From Mixophyes australis (lineage: Eukaryota; Chordata; Amphibia; Anura; Limnodynastidae): DNA of 64,000 nucleotides. Where the stretch lies: positions 41,321,824 to 41,385,823 of the forward strand of contig JAVHZZ010000009.1 in NCBI GenBank assembly GCA_036250195.1. The letters run 5' to 3'. The stretch's first letter is position 1, and each line of letters opens with the position of its first letter. The translations under genes and the position numbers were made by a program. Of this stretch, positions 44,216 through 54,699 are shown in pieces. Under the pieces are notes generated by a model. The model saw only the letters and a list, made by a program, of their open reading frames with translations, was not told the DNA's origin and did no database searches.

Positions 44216-45476
44216 AAATCAGATTATCTCTGACAGATAGTGAAAGGGATGGTAGAAATCAGCAAGAAGAAGGCCTAAGCTTAAGAAAACAGGGAAAACA
44301 GGCCTATCGAAGAAGGCCAAGAGGATGAAGGAACTGTAGAAGGAGCACACAACAAAAGAGGGCCATGCGCATGAGAGCTTACAACCTAAAGGGAAGGAGG
44401 AGACACAAGTAATACGAAGTATTATATTACTATTATATTGTTTTGTTGTATACATTAACTTTCTGCAAAATTTTGCCAAGGAGAATCTCACCCTCTAGGG
44501 TGCATTTTTAAAGCCTGCCAGCTTTGTTGGCCTGCGCACAAGACAAGAATTGGTGGGAGGACATTTTTCCCATTGTGGGAACTTAGGATGCCTTGAACTG
44601 TGAGTGGGCAGTGAAAACTGTTTGTCATGTTCTACCCAAAAAATCATATATTCACAAAAAAAAACACAACTAAAGTATACAAAAATTACCATGTAATGTA
44701 CTTACTTTCCTCAACCAGCACTTGTGGTTGCTGAGAGGTGGATTCTGGTTGGCTCTGGAACAGCAGAGGTGATGCTGCCAGGTCAGCGGACTGCGGTGAA
44801 TCCTCCACTACCGCTGAATCCACCTGTGGCTGTTGGCTACCACCTGACGCCTCCGGTGTGACCACCTGTTGATGTTGGCGGTGGTGTTCGGAGCTACGTT
44901 GGCGTCCTGTTGGAGACCATGATGTGTTATCTTATGTGTATTTTTGTAGTGTATTCACCATACACAGCGAATACATACATACATGCAGCGAATGGTAGCT
45001 TTGAATGCTAAAATGGTACTCATGTCAATAACATTAAATTTGTCAAAAAATGTACACTAAAATTTTTAACATATCTATAATAGGAAATAATCAGAATAAT
45101 AGCAAATAAGACTAACATTATTCATACGTTTAGTATAAGAATGGTCAGAAAAGAGGCCTTTTCTGTCCATATTTCCTGTGAGAAGAAAAAATTGCATTGC
45201 CATATTATATAGTGTTTGAGCGCGACTTACTAGCAAGAATTTCAGCCCTCAAATCTGCAAGAAGGTCTGGCTGCCGTCTCCGCAGATCACTCCATCGGCG
45301 TTGCAACTGCACGATGGAGCGGCGGGTACCAACCTGCATACGCAGAGCCTGCGCACGGCTCTGTATGCCTGCAGTTTCTCATCATTTCCCACGTACCTCC
45401 CTGCGGTCTCAAAACAACGGTTCATCGTTGCTGTCAGCACCCGCAGTTCGGTACGTGAGAATACTGCAGACCTCAT
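43824..45476 (-). pseudogene. Harbinger gene A: Myb/SANT-like DNA-binding protein, 3 exons
   Basis: ATG at 45476. Exon 1 45476-45231, exon 2 44906-44706, exon 3 43978-43824 (TGA). Introns are GT-AG, both phase 1, and the reading joins exactly across both. Exon 1 has VFSRTELRVLTATMNRCFET and, after one frameshift near 45340, SIVQLQRRWSDLRRRQPDLL, a Myb/SANT-type fold with the W-containing last helix. Exon 2 is Gln/Ser/Pro-rich. Exon 3 is Lys-rich (ELKKQEKKYKKHKEKAKKCK), likely coiled coil or nuclear targeting. About 200 residues. The only visible defect is the frameshift. In Harbinger elements the Myb-like partner binds the ends and helps bring the transposase into the nucleus. Confidence 0.72.
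44330..44402 (-). mobile_element. L2-like tail fragment in gene A intron 2
   Basis: gggccatgcgcatgagagct and tacaacctaaaggga match the UTR phrase of the L2 copies (gggccctgctcatgtgagct at 24577). Only a short fragment remains. Confidence 0.5.
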
Positions 45477-45641
45477 TTTCTATCAGAAATGACAGTTTAA
45501 TATCCTGCTTACCGATTGGTGCTCAGTGCACGTTGGTGCGTCTGCACGTCCATCGCGGAACCTGTACTAAGATGGCTGACTGACCTGTCAATCACTGCTC
45601 AAGCGTGCCTAGCGTTCTGGCGCGTACGCAACTGAACGCAC

Positions 45642-45746
45642 CACTATAAAATCGCATACAGCATGCGATAGTTCGCCTTGACAATTTCCGCATGGCTTTT
45701 CAAAGTTGTTGCTGTCAGGAAATGGTTGATATTGGTGGATATTGAG
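45642..45746 (+). promoter_or_regulatory. TATA box, 5' leader exon and donor of gene B
   Basis: ccactataaaatcgc supplies a TATA box at 45645-45651. A leader exon would end at 45746 with the donor TTGAG/GTAAGTAAC. A related arrangement (accactgctataaagc on the minus strand at about 57060-57080; TTTTGAG/GTAAGTAAC on the minus strand at about 56618-56624) precedes gene C. This supports homologous outward ends feeding two convergent genes. Confidence 0.6.
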
Positions 45747-46050
45747 GTAAGTAACATGGGCCTATGTCTGCTACCTGACATAGATAGCGTCGTAGGAAAT
45801 GGAATAATTGCACTTTCTTTTTTCCTTTTTTAGATTGCAATCACTTCTGTGCCTAAAAACCAGGAGAACCTTGCTACATTTTGGGGTAAGTAACATGGGC
45901 CTAGGTCTGCTACCTGACATAGATAGCGTCGTAGGAAATGGAATAATTGCACTTTCTTTTTTCCTTTTTTAGATTGCGAACACTTCTGTGCCTAAAAACC
46001 AGGAGAACCTTGCTACATTTTGGGGTAAGTAACATGGGCCTAGGTCTGCT
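45741..46050 (+). repeat. Tandem duplication of gene B leader/intron segment
   Basis: A unit of about 137-140 bp (gtaagtaacatgggcctagg through ggagaaccttgctacatttt) occurs twice, with a third partial start at 46024. Each unit contains a donor-like and an acceptor-like site, so mini-exons could be spliced in tandem. Confidence 0.9.
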
Positions 46051-46100
46051 GCTTTTTGGTCTAGTGATGGAATAAACTTATTTTATTTCCATTTGTAGAC

Positions 46101-47853
46101 ATGTCTGAACAAGACTCCAATGAGCCATCCGGCTCATCATCTGCTGCTGCAAAAAAAATACTGCAGCCCAATTTCACAAAAAATGAAATCGACATTTTGG
46201 TCGAATTGGCTGTTGATAGGCTCCACTCCACTCCGCGTCCACTCTCTGCACCATCAAAAGCAAGAATATGGAAAGAAATTTACAAATGCCGTTGCTCCAA
46301 TCAGACGCAAGGTTAATGAGGTCCAGAAAAGGTAAATATTTAAGCGTACAAAAATTGGTTAAATGTGTCCAGATTTTGGGGATAATATTATCCTGCTAAT
46401 GTGTCTATTTTGCACACAGGTGGCAAGACTTTAAACGCCGCCTAAAAGATAAAATTTCTGAACATAGAAGACATGCCAGAATGACAGGTGGTGGACCTCC
46501 AGCAACGCTGGAATTGACTGCATTGGAGACCAGGGCGTTGGCCTGTTTGGATGCGGAGATGGTTCAAGGTGTGGGCCGCATTGAAACCGGACGTAGCCCA
46601 CCTGCCAGCGAGCCTATCACAGCTACAGGTATATACACACACATATATATAAATATATAAATTCACACAAATTTCCTAAGGACGGCATTATTTATTTATT
46701 TTTTCCCCTTGTAGGGCCCAATACAGCGGAAGACATTTCAGAGGATGAGCTGGTGGAGGAGCCACGTGATGTGGAAGAGCATCAGATGAGTGAGGAGGCA
46801 GAAGTCAGTGAACGGGAATCACTGCACGCACGCTATCACAGTATTAGAGACACAAATGCCACTATTCAGTCCAATACCACAGATATTTCCACAACCCTCA
46901 CCCGTATGGAGCCCACTTTATACAGTAGCCTCGCCCGTATAGAGAACACTATGGACTTAAACCTTTCATCTATCAACACTACCCTTACCCGTCTCACTGA
47001 CCTTATTGCAGTGTATATCATCAATCCCCAATCACGCATATCACAGGGATCTTTTCCTACTTCTTTCTCTCCATCTCTTAGTCCCATGTATTAATCATAC
47101 TACACTTCACCCGATTATCGTTCCACAAGTAGGCCTTATCGCGCGCACCCGTCTTCACATATTGAACAACTCCACTCTCAAGGTTCTATTGGTTCTAGTC
47201 TAAGACCCCAAATGCATCGCTATCATTTCCAAAGCAACCCATATGTTGACATTGACCCATATTCGCATTCTAATCAGCAATACAACTATTATTTACCTCC
47301 ACCTGGCCCTTCTGCCCCATCTGCCATCTCTGCCCCACCTGCCCCATCTGACCCTTCTGCCATCTCTGCCCCATCTGCCATCTTTGCCCCATCTGCCATC
47401 TCTGCCCCATCTGCCCCTTCTGCCCCTTCTGCCATCTCTGCCCCATCTGCCCCTTCTGCCATCGCTGCCCCATCTGCCACTTCTGCCCCTTCTGCCATCG
47501 CTGCCCCATCTACCATCTCTACCCCTTCTGCCATCGCTGCCCCATCTGCCCCTTCTGCCATCGCTGCCACATCTGCCATCTCTGCCCCTTCTGCCATCGT
47601 TGCCCCATCTGCCATCTCTGCCCCTTCTGCCATCGCTGCCCCATCTGCCATCTCTGCCCCTTCTGCCATCTCTGCCCTTTCTGCCACCCGTGCACCCCGT
47701 GCCCCCATGCACCCCGTGCCACACAATCGTCGGCTGCTGCACAGTCACTCACTGCTGCTCCACTGGCCTCTGCTTCCTCCCCACTGTTGCCTTCTATATC
47801 ACGGGTTACCAGAAGCTAGACTCATCCTCGATGCGATGCAACCATTATACTAG
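46101..47853 (+). pseudogene. Harbinger gene B: trihelix/Myb-like protein with PSA repeat tail
   Basis: ATG at 46101 in an exon starting 46099. Exons 46099-46331, 46420-46628 and 46715-47853, all GT-AG and in phase across junctions. The N-terminus (FTKNEIDILVELAVDRL, then NAVAPIRRKVNEVQKRWQDF) is the Myb/SANT domain typical of Harbinger partner proteins and NAIF1. A one-base insertion near 46283 shifts the frame, and a TAA at 47092-47094 is the only in-frame stop before the natural end at 47853. Exon 3 has an acidic stretch (ISEDELVEEPRDVEEH), a helical TLTRMEPTLYSSLARIENTM-type region and a long Ser/Ala/Pro repeat tail. Confidence 0.78.
47300..47690. repeat. gccatctctgcccc minisatellite in gene B tail
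   Basis: Units of 12-15 bp (tctgccatctctgcccca and variants) repeat for about 390 bp and encode Ser-Ala-Pro/Ile-Ser-Ala. Since units are multiples of three and lack stop triplets, all plus frames and several minus frames are open across it. Confidence 0.92.
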
Positions 47854-48349
47854 CAAAGAGGCCCCGTGAAAAAAAATAATTGTGTGTTTGATGTGTTTTT
47901 GTTGTGTAAATAAATTGTATAATTATAAACTTATTAGCTATGTATGTTGTATTTTTTAAAAACATTACAAAAACACTTACAAGAGATGTAGGTGTCCAGG
48001 ACATATTGCTTGAAAAACACAGCATCAACTGATTCTGGAGGGCTGGGGTCAGCATCTAACACCTCCTGGACAGCAACCTCATCCTCCTCCACCTAAGGAA
48101 CCCCACTTCTAATGGTGATGTTATGGAACACCACGCACAGAGCTATGATATCACACACAGTGGATGGAGCATACATTAGAGCACCACCAGACCGATCTAG
48201 GCACCGGAATCTGGCCTTTAAAAGACCAAATGCCCGCTCCACAACCGATCTAGTGGCTGTATGTGCGGAGTTGTATGCCATCTCCTGCTCCGTACGTGGG
48301 TTTAATATAGGAGTGAGGAGCCAAGGGCGAAAAGGGTATGCGTTATCTC

Positions 48350-48735
48350 CTACAAGGGGTGACAAGAATGAAAAAGTTTAAAAATATGAGCGAGTGTCAT
48401 AATTGTAGACACAAATAACTATATCTATGGCAACAAGACAGGCAACAGGGATGACAAATAAAGGCAAAAGAAGCAATTAGGCACAGATATGACTTCAGAG
48501 AAGCTTACATAACATATTCAATGTATTTGTAACCAAGGTTTAATTTTATAAAAAACTTTTCATATGGGCAGCTATCCAGGTAGGATTTTAAGGTAAACAT
48601 CACAATCAAATGTACCTTTTAATGATATTGCAATGTGCCTTTGTAATATATCTACTTAGCTACCAAAATTAAGACATTACTATTTCCACTTTAAACTACT
48701 ACATACATGACATGTTTGTTAAATAATAAAAATAC
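48350..48735 (-). other. Intron of Harbinger gene C
   Basis: Donor GTATTT at 48735 (minus) and acceptor TTGTAG ending at 48350. Splicing restores the sequence W-L-L-G-D-N-A-Y, the expected context of the conserved GD.AY motif. The intron has no other feature. Confidence 0.85.
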
Positions 48736-49042
48736 CTAATAGCCACGCGTCACCATTTGGCCTTGCACCACCTTGCCTCAGTTGTAATCTTTCCCACATC
48801 CCTGATTGCCGGAAGGCAAAGGAGTCATGTGTACTCCCTGGCCACATAGCTACCAGGTTACGAATCTGGAGAGAGGCGTCACATATAGCTTGGACATTTA
48901 TAGAATGGAAATGCTTGCGATTTAAAAAATTAGCAGCATTCCCACCGGAGGGGACCAAGGCTACATGAGTCCCATCAACTGCCCCTATGATGTGCGGGAA
49001 ACCGGCTATGTGGGAAAACTGCCGTTTTATCGGCACCAGGGA

Positions 49043-49050
49043 CTTCTCAT
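49043..49050. repeat. hAT copy 2 target-site duplication, left
   Basis: cttctcat, matching ctcctcat at 55946-55953 except for one base. Eight base pairs is the hallmark hAT target duplication. Confidence 0.85.
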
Positions 49051-49365
49051 TAGGGATGTGCACCGGCGACTTTTGAGGTCTCGTGTTTTGTGTTTTGGAT
49101 CCGGATTTTCGTTATTTTTGGGGTTCGGATTTGTCTCGCAAAACACTTGACGAAAGGTCTCGGTTCGGATTTAAGGTTTTGGATTCGGATTTTTTTTGAA
49201 AAAAACATAAAAAGTTTAAAAATCAAGTTTTTGGGCTTATTTTCACTCCTAGGCTATTATTAACCTCAATAACATTCAATAACAAGCATTTCCACTAATT
49301 TACAGTGTATTCTGAACACCTCACAATATAGTTATTAGTCCAAAACGTTGCAACAAGGTATCTTT

Positions 49366-50335
49366 CTGGACTGCGTAGAGGAGTGGGTCACCACAATATC
49401 TATTAAAAACCCTGAACTTTTATGAATCGCACCAATAAATGTACCTGGACTGCGTAGAGGAGTGGGTCACCACAATATCTATTAAAAACCCTGAACTTTT
49501 ATGAATCGCACCAATAAATGTACCTGGACTGCGTAGAGGAGTGGGTCACCACAATATATATATTAAAAACCCTGAACTTTTATGAATCGCACCAATAAAT
49601 GTACCTGGACTGCGTAGAGGAGTGGGTCACCACAATATCTATTAAAAACCCTGAACTTTTATGAATCGCACCAATAAATGTACCTGGACTGCGTATAGGA
49701 GTGGGTCACCACAAGATATATTAAAAACCCTGAACTTTTATGATTCGCACCAATAAATGTACCTGGACTGCGTAGAGGAATGGGTCACCACAATATCTTA
49801 AAAACCCTGAACTTTTATGAATCGCACCAATAAATGTACCTGGACTGCGTAGAGGAGTGGGTCACCACAATATATATTAAAAACCCTGAACTTTTATGAT
49901 TCGCACCAATAAATGTACCTGGACTGCGTAGAGGAGTGGGTCACCACAATATCTATTAAAAACCCTGAACTTTTATGAATCGCACCAATAAATGTACCTG
50001 GACTGCGTAGAGGAGTGGGTCACCACAATATATTAAAAACCCTGAACTTTTATGAATCGCACCAATAAATGTACCTGGACTGCGTAGAGGAGTGGGTCAC
50101 CACAATATATCTTAAAAACCCTGAACTTTTATGAATCGCACCAATAAATGTACCTGGACTGCGTAGAGGAGTGGGTCACCACAATATATCTTAAAAACCC
50201 TGAACTTTGATGAATTGCACCAATAAATGTACCTGGACTGCGTAGAGGAGTGGGTCACCACAATATATTAAAAACCCTGAACTTTTATGAATCGCACCAA
50301 TAAATGTACCTGGACTGCGTAGAGGAGTGGGCACT
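49366..50335. repeat. ~78-80 bp satellite array in hAT copy 2 3' flank
   Basis: About 12-13 nearly identical direct repeats of ctggactgcgtagaggagtg, ggtcaccacaatat, aaaaaccctgaacttttatg and aatcgcaccaataaatgtac. Units differ mainly in the tat/tct spacer after caatat. The similarity is far higher than in the other arrays, indicating recent expansion. Confidence 0.95.
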
Positions 50336-50389
50336 GGGCACCACAATAAAATATATAAAAAACCTTCAACAGGTCTGCATTACACTACA

Positions 50390-51310
50390 CATACGGCTGC
50401 TCCTCCATCCTCTCCATCATATACATGTTGGAGTTTTAGCGTGTGACAACCTCTTGTTTTTGATAATGTCAGTGCATTTTGAATATTTTTCAATTTGCCC
50501 CACACCACTGAATGTACTTTATCTATGATACGCATCTATCTATCTTGACTGCGTAGTGTGGTGGCCCCGGTACACAATTTTGTACCGAGGCCACAATATA
50601 ATTAAAAAACCCTCCACGTGTCAGAATTCCACCAAACAAGTATCTGGACTGCATAGTGGGGTGGCCCCGGTACCCAATTTGATACCGGGGCCACAATACC
50701 TCCTCCAAACATGGTACAGACAATTCGTCATTGAGATCCCAGACAGACAGGGTCGAAGTGTTATTGTTTGACTTTGTAAACCCAAAAAAATGTCCCTGTT
50801 GCACATAGTCGTGCAATGAAGACTGACTTTTTCATTTAAAGGCACGATCTTTCAAGTGTAGTGTTTGTAAGTCTAAGTCATATTATACTTTTGGTAAAAT
50901 TGGTTTATTTTGTTCCTCTTTATGGTAATTAGTAATAGAATTAAAGTATGAAATAGAATTAAAGTATGAAATAGAATTAAAGTATGAAATAGAATTAAAG
51001 TATGAAATAGAGTGGTATATAGAGTTGTAGTGTGGTATAGATAGAGTGGTCCACACAATATAATAATAATAAAACCCTCAACTGGTCTGAATTCCACCAA
51101 ACAAGTATCTGAACTGCATAGTGGGGTGGCCCCGGTACCCAATTTGATACCGGGGCCACAATACCTCCTCCAAACATGGTACAGACAATTCGTCATTGAG
51201 AGATCCCAGACAGACAGGGTCGAAGTGTTATTGTTTGACTTTGTAAACCCAAAAAAATGTCCCTGTTGCACATAGTCGTGCAATGGACAGTTACTTTTTT
51301 ATTGAAAGAC
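50390..51310 (-). pseudogene. Displaced, duplicated transposase fragments in hAT copy 2
   Basis: Minus-strand readings include the decayed LEEVLWPRYQI block (cf. LMEVLCPRYQI of the transposase) at 50690-50720, and again within the repeat at about 51050-51300. A 200-bp block (50625-50830) recurs about 470 bp on (51095-51300) almost unchanged. 50390-50480 corresponds to the block around MLQRMEEQQKAI. All keep the parent's orientation, as in copy 1. Confidence 0.7.
50655..50692. other. GGCCCCGGTA hairpin, first copy
   Basis: GGCCCCGGTA and TACCGGGGCC flank a 10-nt spacer, forming a perfect 10-bp stem. A related weaker version lies at 50565-50590, and an identical hairpin is at about 51127-51156. 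It is created at the transposase-derived tract ggtaccggg. Confidence 0.65.
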
Positions 51311-51574
51311 TCAAGCTTTCAAGTGTAGTGTTTATAAAATATAAACAACAATACAGTAGTTTTAGAGCACGTCAATACCTCTTGTTTTAAATTATGACAC
51401 GGCATTTTACTTTTGGTTTAATTTTTTGTATTTTTTTAAATTTGGTTTTACTTTTTGAACATGGCAAACGACTGTTGATTGGTCATATAATGCAAAAAAA
51501 AAAGGTCCAAGATGGAATTGTCCTTGGGCCCTCACACCCACCCTTATGTTGTTGAAATAGGACATGCACACTTT

Positions 51575-51638
51575 AACAAACCAATCATTTCAGCGACAGG
51601 GCCTACCAAACAACTTTGGCTGAAATGATTGGTTTGTT
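51575..51638. other. Conserved 20-bp-stem hairpin of hAT copy 2
   Basis: The left arm (51575-51594, aacaaaccaatcatttcagc) pairs perfectly with 51619-51638. It sits just 3' of the transposase stop at 51694, as in copy 1. Confidence 0.7.
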
Positions 51639-51693
51639 TGGGCCCCCACACCAAAAAAGCTATTCATTTCTCCCTGTACAGACTAAACAGGCT

Positions 51694-54684
51694 CTACTGA
51701 GGCAAGATGTCGTCCTCATCCTCAACCTCTGATTCCTCTCCCCCTACAGTGTGTACTTCCTCCTCATCACACATTATCAATTCGTCCCCGCTGGACTCCA
51801 CAACCACAGGTCCCTCTGTACTATCTGGAGGGCAGTGCTGTACTTCATTGAGGAATTGATTATTCATTTTTATAAACATCATTTTTTCAACGTTCTGAGG
51901 AAGCAACCTCCTTCGCCGCTCACTGACCAGGTTCCCCGCTGCACTAAAAACTCTTTCCGAGTACACACTGGAGGGGGGACAACTCAGGTAAAATAGAGCC
52001 AGTTTGTACAGGGGCTTCCAAACTGCCTTTTTTTCCTGCCAGTAACAATATGGACTGTCTGACATGTCTACTTGGATGGTGTCAGCAAAGTAATCATCCA
52101 CAATTTTTTCTATTGTGACAGCATCCAATGCAGCGACAGTAGACATGTCTGCAATGGTTGGCAGGTCCTTCAGTCCGGACCAGATGTTATCAGCATCCCC
52201 GCCAGTGCCTCTTTTGGGAAAACTGAGCTTTTTCCTCGCAGCCATAGATGTGGAAGAAAATGAGGGTGGAGCTGTTGGCATGTCACGGTCCTCTTCAGAG
52301 GACAATCTCCTGACCAGCAGGTCTTTGCACCGCTGTAGACTTGTGTCCGCCGGAAACAGAGACACAACATACGCTTTAAACCGAGGATCGAGCACGGTGG
52401 CCAGAATGTATTCCTCTGACTTTAAAAGAGTGACCACCCTCGGATCCTGGCAAAGCGTACGAAGGGCTACATCCACAAGAGCTACATGCTTGGTGTAATC
52501 GCAATGGCTTACCAGCTCCTCCCTCACTTTCTCCAGCTGCTTCTGCAACAGCCTGATCAGGGGAATGACCTGACTCAAGCTGGCAGTGTCGGAACTGACT
52601 TCTCGTGTGGCAAGTTCAAATGGCTGCAGAACCTTGCACAACACGGAAATCAGTCTCCACTGCGCTTGACTGAGGCGCATCCCCACTCCTTTGCCTATGT
52701 CGTAGGTGGCTGTGTAGGCCTGAATGGCCTTTTGCTGCTCCTCCATCCTCTGCAGCATATAGAGGGTGGAGTTCCAGCGCGTCACAACCTCTTGTTTGAG
52801 GTGATGGCAGGGCAGGTTCATGCTTTTTTGATGTGCCTCTAGTCTGCGGTAGGCACTGGCTGAATGCCGAAAGTGTCCAGCAATTTTGCGCGCCACCGCA
52901 AGCATCTCCTGCACACCCCTGTCACTCTTGAGGTAATGCTGCACCACCAAATTAATGGTGTGGGCCAAACATGGGACGTGCTGGAAATTGCCCATATTTA
53001 ATGCCCGCACAATGTTACTGGCATTGTCTGACACCACAAATCCCCATGAGAGTCTAAGTGGGGTAAGCCACTGGGAGATAATTTCCCTCATTTTCTCTAA
53101 TATGTTGTCAGCGTTGTGCCTCTTATTAAAGCCTGTAATACACAATGTTGCCTGCCTTTGCACGAGCCGCCATTTTGTAGTTGCTGCTACTGATGCAGCT
53201 GTTGCTGCGGAAGGGGATGCATCTACCCAGTGGGCTGTCACAGTCATATAGTCCTTCGTTTGCCCAGAACCACTTGTCCACATGTCCGTGGTTAAGTGGA
53301 CAGTGGGTACAACCGCATTTTTTAGAGCACTGAGGACACTTGATCGTACTTCTCTGTACATTTTTGGTATCGCCTGCCTAGTGAAGTGGAATCTCGACGG
53401 GATTTGGTACCGGGGACACAATACCTCCATCAACCCTCTAAATCCCACTCCACTGATGGCGGACACCGGGCGCACGTCTAACACCAACATTGCAGTTACA
53501 GCCGCAGTTATACGCTTTGCAATAGGGTGACTACTATCGTATTTTGTGGTCATGGCAAACAACTGTTGGACGGTCAATTGTTTTGTGAAAGACTTAGCGG
53601 TCTTACGACTTCCCCTCTGGGAAGATGACCGACTAACAGCAGCAACAGCAGCAGTGGCAGTAGTAGGCGTACAGCTGCAGGATTCCTCGGATGAATCCCG
53701 TATTGAGGAGGACTCAGTCTGGCTGCTGACTTGGGCTGCAGGACTGAATCTGATGGAGATTGTGGAGGAAGTTGACGAGGAGGGTGTTGCTGGTGTGTAT
53801 CCAACTGGACCACGGGATTTAGGTGTCCCTGTACCGATGAGGGTCCTAGCCCCAGTTCCTGAACTAACCACTGAACTATGAAGGTTATTCAGGTGACGTA
53901 TAAGGGAGGATGTTCCTAGGTGGGCAAGATCCTTACCCCTGCTTATTTGAGCTTTACATAAGCTACATATGGCCATACATTGGTTGTCTGGATTTGGATA
54001 AAAATAACTCCAGACCGAAGAGGTGCATTTTTTGGTCTTCTGACCAGGCATGACGATGGGCTTTTTCATCCCATGGACATCAGCTGTTTCCCCCCCTGGT
54101 GCCTCATTTACAATAACCACATCACCATCCTCATCATCAAGTTCCTCCACAGCGCCAGCTACATCATCAATAGCCTCCTCCCGAGCCACCTCTTCCCGTA
54201 CAGTGATGGGAAGGTCAGGCTTGACAACCACCAACACCCTTGGACTCGCCTTGTGGATTTGTGATAATTTCTCTTTAGAAGGCAGAGTTGTTTGCTGTTT
54301 TGTTGCTGACAGCATAACTCTCTTCAATTTTTTGTAGGGGGGGGGAGGAGGAGGAGGGCTAAGATCCGTGGGTGAAGCTGAACCACTAGTCATGAACACG
54401 GGCCAGGGCCTAAGCCGTTCCTTGCCACTCCGTGTCGTAAATGGCATATTGGCAACTTTACGTTTCTCCTCAGATGATTTTAAGTTTCTCTTTTTGCTAC
54501 TTTTTCTTAACTTGGGCTTTTTGGATTTTACATGCCCGGTACTACGAGATTGGGCATCGGGCTTGGAAGACGACGTTGATGGCATTTCATCGTCTATGTC
54601 ATGACTAGTGGCAGCAGCTTCAGCATTAGGAGGAAGTGGGTCTTGATCTTTCCCTACTTTATCCTCCAAATTTTTGGTCTCCAT
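51694..54684 (-). CDS. hAT transposase with BED zinc finger, intact (996 aa)
   Basis: The first ATG in frame is at 54684 (METKNLEDKVGKDQ); the open frame extends a few codons further without an ATG. N-terminal low-complexity and basic region, acidic stretch, then a BED-type zinc finger at about residues 225-285 (CSLCKAQ ... HLGTSSLIRHLNNLH). The RNase H-like catalytic region has D in TTDMW (about 470) and D in FVVSDNASN (about 550). The hAT dimerisation domain is at about 885-945 (YSERVFSAAGN, then RRRRLLPQNVEKMM). The C-terminus is acidic. The enzyme would act in the nucleus on the element's ends. No stop or frameshift is seen; expression is unknown. Copy 1 confirms the frame by collinearity. 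Confidence 0.93.
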   Translation of the reverse strand: METKNLEDKVGKDQDPLPPNAEAAATSHDIDDEMPSTSSSKPDAQSRSTGHVKSKKPKLRKSSKKRNLKSSEEKRKVANMPFTTRSGKERLRPWPVFMTSGSASPTDLSPPPPPPPYKKLKRVMLSATKQQTTLPSKEKLSQIHKASPRVLVVVKPDLPITVREEVAREEAIDDVAGAVEELDDEDGDVVIVNEAPGGETADVHGMKKPIVMPGQKTKKCTSSVWSYFYPNPDNQCMAICSLCKAQISRGKDLAHLGTSSLIRHLNNLHSSVVSSGTGARTLIGTGTPKSRGPVGYTPATPSSSTSSTISIRFSPAAQVSSQTESSSIRDSSEESCSCTPTTATAAVAAVSRSSSQRGSRKTAKSFTKQLTVQQLFAMTTKYDSSHPIAKRITAAVTAMLVLDVRPVSAISGVGFRGLMEVLCPRYQIPSRFHFTRQAIPKMYREVRSSVLSALKNAVVPTVHLTTDMWTSGSGQTKDYMTVTAHWVDASPSAATAASVAATTKWRLVQRQATLCITGFNKRHNADNILEKMREIISQWLTPLRLSWGFVVSDNASNIVRALNMGNFQHVPCLAHTINLVVQHYLKSDRGVQEMLAVARKIAGHFRHSASAYRRLEAHQKSMNLPCHHLKQEVVTRWNSTLYMLQRMEEQQKAIQAYTATYDIGKGVGMRLSQAQWRLISVLCKVLQPFELATREVSSDTASLSQVIPLIRLLQKQLEKVREELVSHCDYTKHVALVDVALRTLCQDPRVVTLLKSEEYILATVLDPRFKAYVVSLFPADTSLQRCKDLLVRRLSSEEDRDMPTAPPSFSSTSMAARKKLSFPKRGTGGDADNIWSGLKDLPTIADMSTVAALDAVTIEKIVDDYFADTIQVDMSDSPYCYWQEKKAVWKPLYKLALFYLSCPPSSVYSERVFSAAGNLVSERRRRLLPQNVEKMMFIKMNNQFLNEVQHCPPDSTEGPVVVESSGDELIMCDEEEVHTVGGEESEVEDEDDILPQ

Positions 54685-54699
54685 TATATGTAGCACAAG

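Noticed and set aside
47270..47752. Long minus-strand frames rich in Gly/Arg/Trp or Ala/Glu/Gly across the repeat
   Set aside because: They are shadows of the stop-free minisatellite encoding the gene B tail; no start context, splice signal or family resemblance supports them.
49366..50335. Evenly spaced 80-bp repeats considered as a CRISPR-like or centromeric array
   Set aside because: Units are uniform with no unique spacers, and the array is only about 1 kb inside a hAT element; it is a transposon-borne satellite.
50940..51010. Regular aaagtatgaaatagaatt repeats resembling a CRISPR array
   Set aside because: The 18-bp units are contiguous with no spacers, so this is a simple tandem repeat, in a eukaryotic transposon context.
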